DNA of 64,000 bases from Nocardia sp. NBC_00416 (GTDB lineage Bacteria > Actinomycetota > Actinomycetes > Mycobacteriales > Mycobacteriaceae): NCBI RefSeq assembly GCF_036032445.1, contig NZ_CP107932.1, positions 808,501-872,500 of the forward strand, read 5' to 3'. The notes beneath the pieces were generated by a model, which ran no database searches, had not been told where the DNA came from, and saw only the letters and a program-made list of their open reading frames with translations. This document shows positions 57,628-64,000 of this stretch, piece by piece; positions within the stretch are counted from its first letter, which is position 1; the number at the start of each line of letters is the position of its first letter. The translations under genes and the position numbers were made by a program.

Positions 57628-58500
57628 ATGGCGGTAGTCATGTCCGTCGAGGCCGGTTCCTCCGCACCGAAAGCGACGCAACCCGTCCGCACTCGGCGCC
57701 GGAAGCTCCCATCCCTATCCACAGTGTGGTCGACCGTATGGCGGCCCCTCGCCCTGGTGGCGGTGCTCGTCGCCGCATGGTGGGCCGTCACCGAGTTCGA
57801 ACTCGTCGAGCCCTACATCCTGCCGTCGCCGGCGGATACCTGGCGCACCGCCGCCGACAACTCGGCGTACCTGTTCGAGAACACCTGGGTGACCACCTAC
57901 GAAACGGTGGTCGGCTTCGTCATCGCGGCGCTGATCGGCGAAGCCGTCGCCCTGGTGATGATCTACTCCCGCGGTGTCGAGCGCACGATGTACCCGCTCA
58001 TCCTCTTCGCGCAGGTCATCCCGAAAATCGCGATCGCCCCGCTGTTCATCGTCTGGCTCGGGTTCGGCACCAGCCCCAAGATCCTCGTCGCCGTACTGAT
58101 GGCATTCTTCCCGATCGTCATCTCCGGTATGGCCGGGCTGCGCTCGGTGGATCCCGAGATCCTCGAGCTCACCTCCACCATGGGGGCGAGCAATTGGAAA
58201 ACGTTCGTCAAGGTACGTTTTCCGGCCTCGCTGCCGCAGTTGATGTCCGGCCTCAAGATCGCCGCCACGCTCGCGGTCACCGGCGCCGTCGTCGGCGAAT
58301 TCGTCGGCGCGAACGAGGGGCTCGGCTACGTGATTCTGCAGGCCAACGGAAATATCGATACAGCGATGCTGTTCGCCGCCCTGATCATCATGTCCCTGCT
58401 GGGCATCATCCTGTTCGCGATCATCGAGATCGCCGAGCAGTTCCTCATTCCATGGCACGCCTCCCGCCGATCCACGGCTTCGGCCGTCGGCGCGGCATGA
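57628..58500 (+). CDS. ABC transporter permease (NMT1/sulfonate-type)
   Basis: A 290-residue six-helix permease of the SsuC/TauC/ThiX class: LALVAVLVAAWWAVTEFELV, ETVVGFVIAALIGEAVALVM, LFAQVIPKIAIAPLFIVWLGFGTSPKI and the EAA-type loop SNWKTFVKVRFPASLPQLMSGLKI. It is the first gene of the LacI-controlled operon. The ATG at 57628 follows AGGA; another in-frame ATG is at 57640. The receptor gene follows 43 nt downstream. Confidence 0.92.
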   Translation: MAVVMSVEAGSSAPKATQPVRTRRRKLPSLSTVWSTVWRPLALVAVLVAAWWAVTEFELVEPYILPSPADTWRTAADNSAYLFENTWVTTYETVVGFVIAALIGEAVALVMIYSRGVERTMYPLILFAQVIPKIAIAPLFIVWLGFGTSPKILVAVLMAFFPIVISGMAGLRSVDPEILELTSTMGASNWKTFVKVRFPASLPQLMSGLKIAATLAVTGAVVGEFVGANEGLGYVILQANGNIDTAMLFAALIIMSLLGIILFAIIEIAEQFLIPWHASRRSTASAVGAA

Positions 58501-58543
58501 GCATGTCGAACCACTGTTTTCGCGTTACCGCTGGAGAACTCGC

Positions 58544-59584
58544 ATGAAATTAGGATTTCGCACACTCACGACGATCGGCGCCGCCGCGGTGGCCTCGGTC
58601 CTGGTATTGACCGGCTGCGGGGGCGGCGGCAACGACGCGAAGGGTCCCGGCACCGACGGGAAGACCACCGCGGTATCGCTGATGCTCAACTGGTATCCCT
58701 ACGGCGAGCACGCCCCGTTCTATTACGGGGTGCAAGAGGGCATATTCGCCGCGCACGGTATCGATCTGAAGATCTCGGCCGGTCAGGGCTCGACCAAAAC
58801 CGCGCAGGCCACCGGTTCGAAGCAGACCGACTTCGGCTGGGCCGATACCCCGGCGGTCCTCAGCAATATCGATAAGGGCGTCAAGATCAAGAGCGTCGGC
58901 GTCTACCTCCAGACCACGCCGTCGGCAGTGCAGGTATTCGCCGATTCGGATATCCGGACACCGGCCGATCTGGCAGGTAAGACCATCGCCGTCTCCGCGG
59001 GAGACGCCCCGACCACGACTTTCCCGGTCTATCTCGACAAGGCGGGCGTTCCGGCGGATCAGGTCACCCAGCAGAGCCTCGATTCGGCGGGCAAGATGTC
59101 GGCGATGCTCTCGGGTCGCGTCGACGGGCTCATCGGATTCGCACACGACCAGGGCCCCACGATCGCCGACAAGAGCGGCAAAGAGGTCCGTTACCTGCGG
59201 TATTCGGACCAGGGCCTGAACTTCTTCAGTAACGGGCTGATCGCGAATCAGGCCACCATCGAATCCTCGCCCGAGCTGGTACAGGCCATGGTGGACGCGA
59301 CGAGCGAGGCCTTCGCCGCCGCGGTCGCGAACCCGCAGGCGGCGGTCGCCGCGATGGAAGGTAAGGATCCGCAGCTGCCGCCGCAGCAGGTACTGCTCCA
59401 GCAGTGGCAGCAGACCATCCCGCTGCTCAGCACACCGGAGACCGCGGGTAAGGCGCCGGGAACCAATTCCGAAGCGAATTGGCGCGCCACCATCGATGTC
59501 CTGAGCAGTGCGAAGCTCCTCGACAAGGCCGAGGACCCGGCCAAGTACTGGGCCGCTGAGTTCACACCCACCACTAAGCCGTGA
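58544..59584 (+). CDS. NMT1/ThiY-type ABC transporter substrate-binding lipoprotein
   Basis: A 346-residue receptor: signal and lipobox ASVLVLTGCGGGG, then MLNWYPYGEHAPFYYGVQEG, the NMT1/THI5-like opening motif of pyrimidine, thiamine-precursor and related receptors. SNIDKGVKIKSVGVYLQTTPSAVQV, ADLAGKTIAVSAGD and LIANQATIESSPELVQ follow. GGAG precedes the ATG. The class covers thiamine precursors, riboflavin and other small anionic or heteroaromatic ligands, so the substrate need not be a simple sugar. Confidence 0.9.
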   Translation: MKLGFRTLTTIGAAAVASVLVLTGCGGGGNDAKGPGTDGKTTAVSLMLNWYPYGEHAPFYYGVQEGIFAAHGIDLKISAGQGSTKTAQATGSKQTDFGWADTPAVLSNIDKGVKIKSVGVYLQTTPSAVQVFADSDIRTPADLAGKTIAVSAGDAPTTTFPVYLDKAGVPADQVTQQSLDSAGKMSAMLSGRVDGLIGFAHDQGPTIADKSGKEVRYLRYSDQGLNFFSNGLIANQATIESSPELVQAMVDATSEAFAAAVANPQAAVAAMEGKDPQLPPQQVLLQQWQQTIPLLSTPETAGKAPGTNSEANWRATIDVLSSAKLLDKAEDPAKYWAAEFTPTTKP

Positions 59585-59600
59585 CCGGAGCAGTGACGAT

Positions 59601-60404
59601 ATGAGCACGCCCACCACCACCATCGCCCGCACCGACAGTGCGGTCGCGGTCACTGACCTGACCGTACGGTTCTCCTCCGCCCGCGGTGAGGTCACCGCAC
59701 TGCACGATGTCGACCTGCAGGTCCGTCGAGGCGAATTCGTTTCGATCGTCGGCCCGTCCGGCTGCGGCAAATCGACGCTACTGAAAGTCGTCGCCGGTCT
59801 CACCGATCCGAGCGGGGGCAGCGTCGAACTCGGCGGCGCCCCCGTGCGGGGGCCGCAGCGCAATATCGGCTACGTATTCCAGCGCGCCGCACTGCTGGAA
59901 TGGCGGACCGTACGCAAGAACATCCTGCTGCAAGCCGAGATGCGCGGTCTGAACAAACGGGCGGCCGCGGCCGAATGCGCGCGTCTCATCGAGATGACCG
60001 GACTCGGCGGATTCGAGGACGCCCTGCCACACGAACTCTCCGGCGGTATGCAGCAGCGGGTTTCGCTGTGCCGGGCCCTGCTGCACGAACCGGAAGTGCT
60101 GCTGATGGACGAGCCGTTCGGCGCACTCGACGCGCTCACCAGAGAACGGATGAATGTCGAGCTGCACCGGATCTGGCGGGAAACCGGCACCACGGTACTG
60201 CTGGTCACCCATTCGGTGGCCGAGGCCGTATACCTCGCCAACCGGGTGGTCGTGATGAGCCCACGGCCGGGCCGGATCATCGAATTGCTCGACGTCGATC
60301 TGCCCGCGCACCGGAACTACGCCACGACGATGGAGGCACCGGAATTCATCACGGTCGCCAACCGGGTTCGGGATCTCCTCGGCGCGGTGGCGCAGGCGGA
60401 CTGA
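59601..60404 (+). CDS. ABC transporter ATP-binding protein (NMT1/sulfonate-type)
   Basis: A 267-residue ABC ATPase of the SsuB/TauB/ThiZ class: Walker A GPSGCGKST, Q-loop GYVFQRAALLEWRTV, signature LSGGMQQRVSLCRAL, Walker B VLLMDEPFGALDALT and switch LLVTHSVAEAV. The C-terminal PRPGRIIELLDVDLP is typical of nitrate/sulfonate/taurine ATPases. It begins 16 nt after the receptor stop and completes the importer. The glycerate kinase follows 37 nt later. Confidence 0.93.
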   Translation: MSTPTTTIARTDSAVAVTDLTVRFSSARGEVTALHDVDLQVRRGEFVSIVGPSGCGKSTLLKVVAGLTDPSGGSVELGGAPVRGPQRNIGYVFQRAALLEWRTVRKNILLQAEMRGLNKRAAAAECARLIEMTGLGGFEDALPHELSGGMQQRVSLCRALLHEPEVLLMDEPFGALDALTRERMNVELHRIWRETGTTVLLVTHSVAEAVYLANRVVVMSPRPGRIIELLDVDLPAHRNYATTMEAPEFITVANRVRDLLGAVAQAD

Positions 60405-60441
60405 TAGTCGATCCGCATACTCGCCGACAGGAGTCGACCGC

Positions 60442-61617
60442 GTGAGGGTTCTGGTTGCCCCGGACAAGTTCAAAGGAAGCCTCTCCGCGGCCGAGGTGGC
60501 CGACCGGCTGGCGGAGGGCTTGGCGGCGGCGGGGGTCGACAGTGACAGGATGCCGCTGGCCGACGGCGGTGACGGGAGCGTCGACGCCGCGGTAGCGGCC
60601 GGTTTCACTCCGCATCCGGTGACGGTGGCCGGGGCGGCGGGAACCCCGAGGCAGGGGCGGATCGCCGTCGGCGACGGTACCGCTGTGGTCGAGGTCGCGA
60701 ATACCTGCGGCCTCACCACCCTGCCGAACGGCCGCACGCTGCCGCTGGATGCGAGCAGTCACGGTATGGGACAGGCCATCTCGCAAGCGTTGCGATATCG
60801 GCCGCGCCGATTGGTCCTCGCCCTCGGTGGCAGTGCCAGCACCGACGGCGGGATGGGACTGCTCGCCGCGCTCGGGTTCACCTTCGCCGATGCGAACGGA
60901 GTCCCACTGCGCGCGTGCGGACGGAGCTTGGAGCGAGTCCACACCGTCGATTCGGCACGGGCGGCGAGACCGGCCGGGGTCGAGATCGTGGTCGCCGGTG
61001 ATGTCACCAACCCCTTGCTCGGGCCGGACGGTGCGGCGGCGGTGTACGGGCCGCAGAAGGGTGCTACCGACGCCGAGGTGCGGTTTCTCGACGCCGGCCT
61101 GCACAACCTCGTCCGAGCGTTCGCCCGCAGCGGTTACCCGGACGCGGCGGCCTGTGCGGCCGCCGCCGGAGCGGGCAGCGCGGGCGGAATCGGCTTCGCC
61201 GCGTTACTGCTCGGCGCCACAATCGTGTCGGGCGCCGAGTACTTTCTCGACTTGTTCGAATTCGATCGGCACCTGCCCGGTTTCGGCTTGGTGGTCACCG
61301 GGGAGGGAAGTATCGATGAGCAGACAGCGAACGGCAAACTGCCCGCGGTGCTGGCCCGCCGGTCCCACCCCGTTCCGGTCGTCGCCGTCGCCGGTCGGAG
61401 CACACTGTCCCCGGACCGATGGAGACAGGCAGGATTCACCGGCATTCATTCCCTCGGCGACTACACCGACAGGGATACCGCCGGTGACCCCGAACTGACC
61501 CGTCAGCTGCTGACCCGGATCGGCCGGCGGATCGGCCGCACCACGGCCGTGATGCCTTACGAGCCATCGCGTCGACCCGGGTCGCCGAGGGCTCACAACC
61601 CCGCGGAGCGGGCCTGA
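60442..61617 (+). CDS. glxK: glycerate kinase (GlxK/GarK-type)
   Basis: A 391-residue glycerate 2-kinase of the GlxK family: start VLVAPDKFKGSLSAAEVAD, LADGGDGSVDA, the glycine-rich ALGGSASTDGGMGLLAALG, GDVTNPLLGPDGAAAVYGPQKGA, and GEGSIDEQTANGKLP at the C-terminus. It phosphorylates glycerate, which feeds lower glycolysis. Being last in the LacI-controlled importer operon, it suggests that the imported compound is broken down through hydroxypyruvate or tartronate semialdehyde to glycerate. The GTG start is 37 nt past the ATPase stop. Confidence 0.93.
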   Translation: MRVLVAPDKFKGSLSAAEVADRLAEGLAAAGVDSDRMPLADGGDGSVDAAVAAGFTPHPVTVAGAAGTPRQGRIAVGDGTAVVEVANTCGLTTLPNGRTLPLDASSHGMGQAISQALRYRPRRLVLALGGSASTDGGMGLLAALGFTFADANGVPLRACGRSLERVHTVDSARAARPAGVEIVVAGDVTNPLLGPDGAAAVYGPQKGATDAEVRFLDAGLHNLVRAFARSGYPDAAACAAAAGAGSAGGIGFAALLLGATIVSGAEYFLDLFEFDRHLPGFGLVVTGEGSIDEQTANGKLPAVLARRSHPVPVVAVAGRSTLSPDRWRQAGFTGIHSLGDYTDRDTAGDPELTRQLLTRIGRRIGRTTAVMPYEPSRRPGSPRAHNPAERA

Positions 61618-61694
61618 GGCACGCGCCACCGGCACGCCGGCGATCCTGCTGGTGGGCTGAATTACCTTTCCCGCGGCTTGCCGGACCCGCTGTC

Positions 61695-62165
61695 TCAGTG
61701 CAGGACGCCGTAGGTGGCGGCGATGGTGAACCCGTGTTCGAGGATCTCGCACGTGACCGTCCCCTGGAACCCGACGCCGCAGGTGGTGTATTCCAGGGCG
61801 ACTTTGTGCCCTTCCGGTAGAACCTTCGCTTCGCCGGAGTAGGTGAATGTCGGCGTCTCGGAGGCTACGTAGTGGGCAGGTTCGGTGCCGGAAACGCGAA
61901 CTTGGTTCGTCCCCGCCGGAGCGTCGATCGGCACGGCATCGCATCCCGACAGCCCGTCGAGGTAGATCGCGCAGTTGCGCCCATCGGGGGTGCGGAAGAA
62001 AACCGTCGCGTCATGATCCGGAGTCCGGACCAGATACTCGGCGTTGTCGACTGGCGTCCATTCGTCGAGATCGTCGGCCGTTGCGGGTCCGGCGGCCAGC
62101 GCCACAGCTCCGGGGGAGAGTAGTGCGATCGTCGGGACCGCGAACAGTCGAGCACGGTTGCGCAC
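61695..62165 (-). CDS. small secreted protein of unknown function
   Basis: A 156-residue exported protein: basic MRNRAR, hydrophobic AVPTIALLSPGAVALAAG, cleavage near ATADD. The mature part is acidic, with four cysteines in two likely pairs (RNCAIYLDGLSGC; TTCGVGFQGTVTC), giving a small disulfide-rich beta protein. Similar short secreted proteins are common in Nocardia and mycobacteria, but the family is not recognised. GGAGG lies 8 nt before the GTG start. It is a single gene, convergent with glxK. Confidence 0.72.
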   Translation of the reverse strand: MRNRARLFAVPTIALLSPGAVALAAGPATADDLDEWTPVDNAEYLVRTPDHDATVFFRTPDGRNCAIYLDGLSGCDAVPIDAPAGTNQVRVSGTEPAHYVASETPTFTYSGEAKVLPEGHKVALEYTTCGVGFQGTVTCEILEHGFTIAATYGVLH

Positions 62166-62401
62166 GATAAGACCTCCATGATCGGTTGCCGAGTTGTCGA
62201 GCAGTGACGGTCACCGCCAACTCCTCCTATGATGCCCCGCGCCGACTGCTCCGTTGAGCCCGAAAGTCCCACGCCCGAAGGCGGACCCGAGAATTCGTCG
62301 CCTCGGGACCATACTCGACAGGTCGAGCATCCGGAATTTCCTGCCCGGGCCGGGCTGCCATTTCCAGTGGGACCGAGGTCCTTGCGGCTTGCCGTCGACG
62401 G

Positions 62402-62974
62402 TCAGGCGGCGATGATGTCGGCCAAGGTGCGGCTGCCTCGTGCCACCTCGATTGCGCCGGAGAGATCGAGGTGGAGTTCGAGGTCGGGTTCGGTCGCGGG
62501 GCCGTCGTGATGGCTGACGCCCGTTTCGGTCACCACGTAGTGGATGGTGCTCTCGCCGATATGGACGGTGACCGTCCCCGCGGCGACCAGGTCTGCGACC
62601 GCGCGGCCCAGCGGCAGGGCGAACCAGTGCGCGCGGACGGCATCGGTGCTGCCGCGTTCGCCGAGTAGTGGCGTGCCCCAGGCGGACAGCGCATCGAGCA
62701 CGGGCCGCAGGCCGACGCCCGCCGCGGTGAGTTCGTAGACAGTGGTCGTCGCGCGTGGGCCGACGCGGCGACGCGTGAGCACGCCCTCGCGCTCGAGATC
62801 TTTGAGCCGGGCCGCCAGCACATCGGTGCTGATGCCGGGCAAGTCGGCGAACAGGTCGCTGTAGCGGCGCGGACCCGAGGACAGTTCGCGGACCACGAGT
62901 AGATTCCACCGATCTCCCACGACGTCGAGTGCGCGGCTGACGGCACAGAAGTGACCGTAGGTTCGGCGGGACAT
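62402..62974 (-). CDS. HxlR-family winged-helix regulator
   Basis: A 190-residue regulator with the HxlR DNA-binding domain: HFCAVSRALDVVGDRWNLLVVRELSSGPRRYSDLFADLPGISTDVLAARLKDLEREGVL. The Cys in HFC is at the redox-sensing position of many HxlR proteins. A C-terminal beta-rich domain of about 80 residues (LAAGTVTVHIGESTIHYVVTE) resembles SCP2-like or ligand-binding additions. GAGGG precedes the ATG. Two palindromic operators lie in the 93 bp between it and the divergent aminotransferase, so it presumably controls both. Confidence 0.9.
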   Translation of the reverse strand: MSRRTYGHFCAVSRALDVVGDRWNLLVVRELSSGPRRYSDLFADLPGISTDVLAARLKDLEREGVLTRRRVGPRATTTVYELTAAGVGLRPVLDALSAWGTPLLGERGSTDAVRAHWFALPLGRAVADLVAAGTVTVHIGESTIHYVVTETGVSHHDGPATEPDLELHLDLSGAIEVARGSRTLADIIAA

Positions 62975-62994
62975 ACCCTCACTCTAGCTCAGTG

Positions 62995-63030
62995 CTTGGA
63001 AATTCCAAGGGCATACTTGGAATTTCCAAG
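62995..63030. promoter_or_regulatory. two CTTGGAA-N-TTCCAAG palindromes, HxlR operators
   Basis: CTTGGAAATTCCAAG (62995-63009) and CTTGGAATTTCCAAG (63016-63030) are perfect 15-bp palindromes 21 bp centre to centre, two helical turns apart, in the divergent hxlR/aminotransferase promoter. Confidence 0.8.
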
Positions 63031-63067
63031 TAGAGTAGGCGGCAGCCGTGCCGAGAAGAGGATGTTG

Positions 63068-64000
63068 ATGCAGGTCGAGCAGTCGAGCAAGTTGTCGGGC
63101 GTGTCCTACGAGATCCGCGGCCCGGTCGCCGAACATGCCGCGCGACTGGAGGTCGAGGGGCATCATGTGGTGAAGCTGAATACCGGCAATCCGCAGTTGT
63201 TCGGTTTCGAGGCGCCACCGGAGATCCTGCAGGACATCGTCCGTACGTTGCCGGTATCCAGCGGCTACTCCTCGTCCAAAGGGTTGCTGTCGGCGCGCCG
63301 CGCCGTCGTGCAGTACTACCAGGACCTCGGCGTCGCCGATGTCGATGTCGAGGAGGTGTTCCTCGGCAACGGTGTATCCGAACTGATCATGATGGCGATG
63401 ACGGCACTGCTGGAGAACGGCGACGAAGTGCTCGTCCCGGCGCCGGACTTCCCGCTGTGGACCGCGGCGACCACGCTCAACGGCGGCCGGGCCGTGCACT
63501 ACCGGTGCGACGAATCCGCCGACTGGTACCCCGATACGGCCGATATCGCGGCAAAGGTCACCGATCGCACTCGCGCGATCGTGATCATCAACCCGAACAA
63601 CCCCACCGGCGCGGTCTATCCGCCGCAGGTCCTGCGCGAGATCCTGGAGATCGCGCGCCGCCACGACCTCGTGGTGTTCTCCGACGAGATCTACGACAAG
63701 ATCCACTACGACGGCCTCACCCACACCGCGACCGCCCCACTCGCTCCGGACCTGTTGTGCCTGACCTTCTCCGGATTGTCGAAGTCCTATCGATGTGCCG
63801 GGTTGCGGGGAGGCTGGCTGGTGGTGTCGGGTCCGACACAGCATGCGCGGAGCTATCTGGAGGGCCTGACCATGCTCGCGGGCCTGCGTCTGTGCGCGAA
63901 CGTACCTGCACAGCAGGCGATTCAGGCCGCCCTCGGCGGGCATCAGAGCATCTACGACCTCACGTTGCCCGGTGGCCGGCTCCGTGAGCAACGCGACCGC
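63068..64000 (+). CDS. PLP-dependent aminotransferase, class I/II (partial)
   Basis: The first 311 residues of an AspC/AlaA-type fold-I aminotransferase; the end is past the right edge. Visible: VKLNTGNPQLFGFEAPPEIL, SSSKGLLSARRAVVQYYQ, LGNGVSELIMMAMTALLENGDEVLVPAPDFPLW, IINPNNPTGAVYPP with the substrate-binding Asn, VFSDEIYDKIHYDG with Asp and Tyr, and LSKSYRCAGLRGGW with the PLP Lys. It resembles glutamate-pyruvate (AlaA-like) aminotransferases most. The start is ATG 63068 with AGAGGA 8 nt upstream. The divergent HxlR regulator and two palindromes suggest inducible expression. Confidence 0.92.
   Translation, partial: MQVEQSSKLSGVSYEIRGPVAEHAARLEVEGHHVVKLNTGNPQLFGFEAPPEILQDIVRTLPVSSGYSSSKGLLSARRAVVQYYQDLGVADVDVEEVFLGNGVSELIMMAMTALLENGDEVLVPAPDFPLWTAATTLNGGRAVHYRCDESADWYPDTADIAAKVTDRTRAIVIINPNNPTGAVYPPQVLREILEIARRHDLVVFSDEIYDKIHYDGLTHTATAPLAPDLLCLTFSGLSKSYRCAGLRGGWLVVSGPTQHARSYLEGLTMLAGLRLCANVPAQQAIQAALGGHQSIYDLTLPGGRLREQRDR

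Noticed and set aside
1..64000. CRISPR arrays, tRNA or rRNA genes, insertion sequences, phage integrase or att sites
   Set aside because: Read for regular spaced repeats, cloverleaf-like motifs and transposase motifs; none seen.

Overview
The window reads as chromosomal DNA of a high-GC mycolic-acid actinomycete, most likely Nocardia or a close relative. The evidence is heavy G/C at third codon positions, frequent GTG starts and ATGA/GTGA start-stop overlaps, several deazaflavin/FMN split-barrel (PPOX) and luciferase-like (LLM) oxidoreductases, two secretory LIP-family lipases, a mycolate-type cyclopropane synthase homologue and many TetR/MarR/IclR-type regulators. I see no rRNA, tRNA, CRISPR array, intact insertion sequence or phage genes. 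Genus is an inference.

Layout. 1-3.6 kb: a 2-oxoacid/acetoin dehydrogenase piece (E1 alpha, dihydrolipoamide dehydrogenase) behind a PucR-type regulator. 3.8-6.4 kb: a PPOX protein with paired palindromic operators, a decayed RibD/DHFR-like fragment, a lipoprotein with a small membrane protein, and an orphan, apparently frameshifted vdcD-like gene. 6.4-18.9 kb: small regulator-plus-enzyme modules: an SDR-NTF2 fusion under a MerR-type promoter; TetR with NmrA-like protein, PPOX and haloalkane dehalogenase; a methyltransferase; a serine hydrolase with membrane proteins; LysR with DUF5997; and a VOC protein. 19.7-23.7 kb: a cytochrome P450 lacking the ExxR arginine, a radical SAM enzyme and a canonical P450, closed by a strong inverted-repeat terminator. 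This is the best candidate for an undescribed biosynthetic system. 23.9-25.7 kb: ohr, a DUF308-like membrane protein and a divergent TetR sharing a perfect 16-bp inverted repeat.

26.5-43.3 kb is a large organosulfur-type island. An IclR regulator is divergent from an eight-gene operon: a sulfonate/taurine-type ABC importer, a DszB-like desulfinase candidate with the Cys/His/Arg set conserved, two SsuD-like monooxygenases, a class II aldolase and a signal-less binding-protein-fold protein. Facing it is a second, tightly overlapped operon: an oligopeptide/nickel-type ABC importer with a fused double ATPase, two LLM enzymes, a PPOX protein and a tandem rhodanese. Together they suggest uptake of an organosulfur compound, oxidative C-S cleavage, and handling of both the sulfur and the carbon skeleton.

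43.5-46.9 kb: a TetR gene, then an MFS exporter, a hemerythrin-like protein and a MarR regulator; the MFS and marR promoters share the same operator. 47.0-53.0 kb: two divergent paralogous secreted lipases, an APH-like phosphotransferase and a cyclopropane synthase homologue. 53.1-61.6 kb: a LacI-controlled catabolic module. A Gfo/Idh dehydrogenase, a DUF993 (DHDPS-like) protein and a sugar isomerase lie on one side, and an NMT1-type ABC importer plus glycerate kinase on the other, with the same 14-bp operator before both halves. 61.7-64 kb: a small secreted protein, an HxlR regulator with two palindromic operators, and a divergent aminotransferase cut by the right edge.
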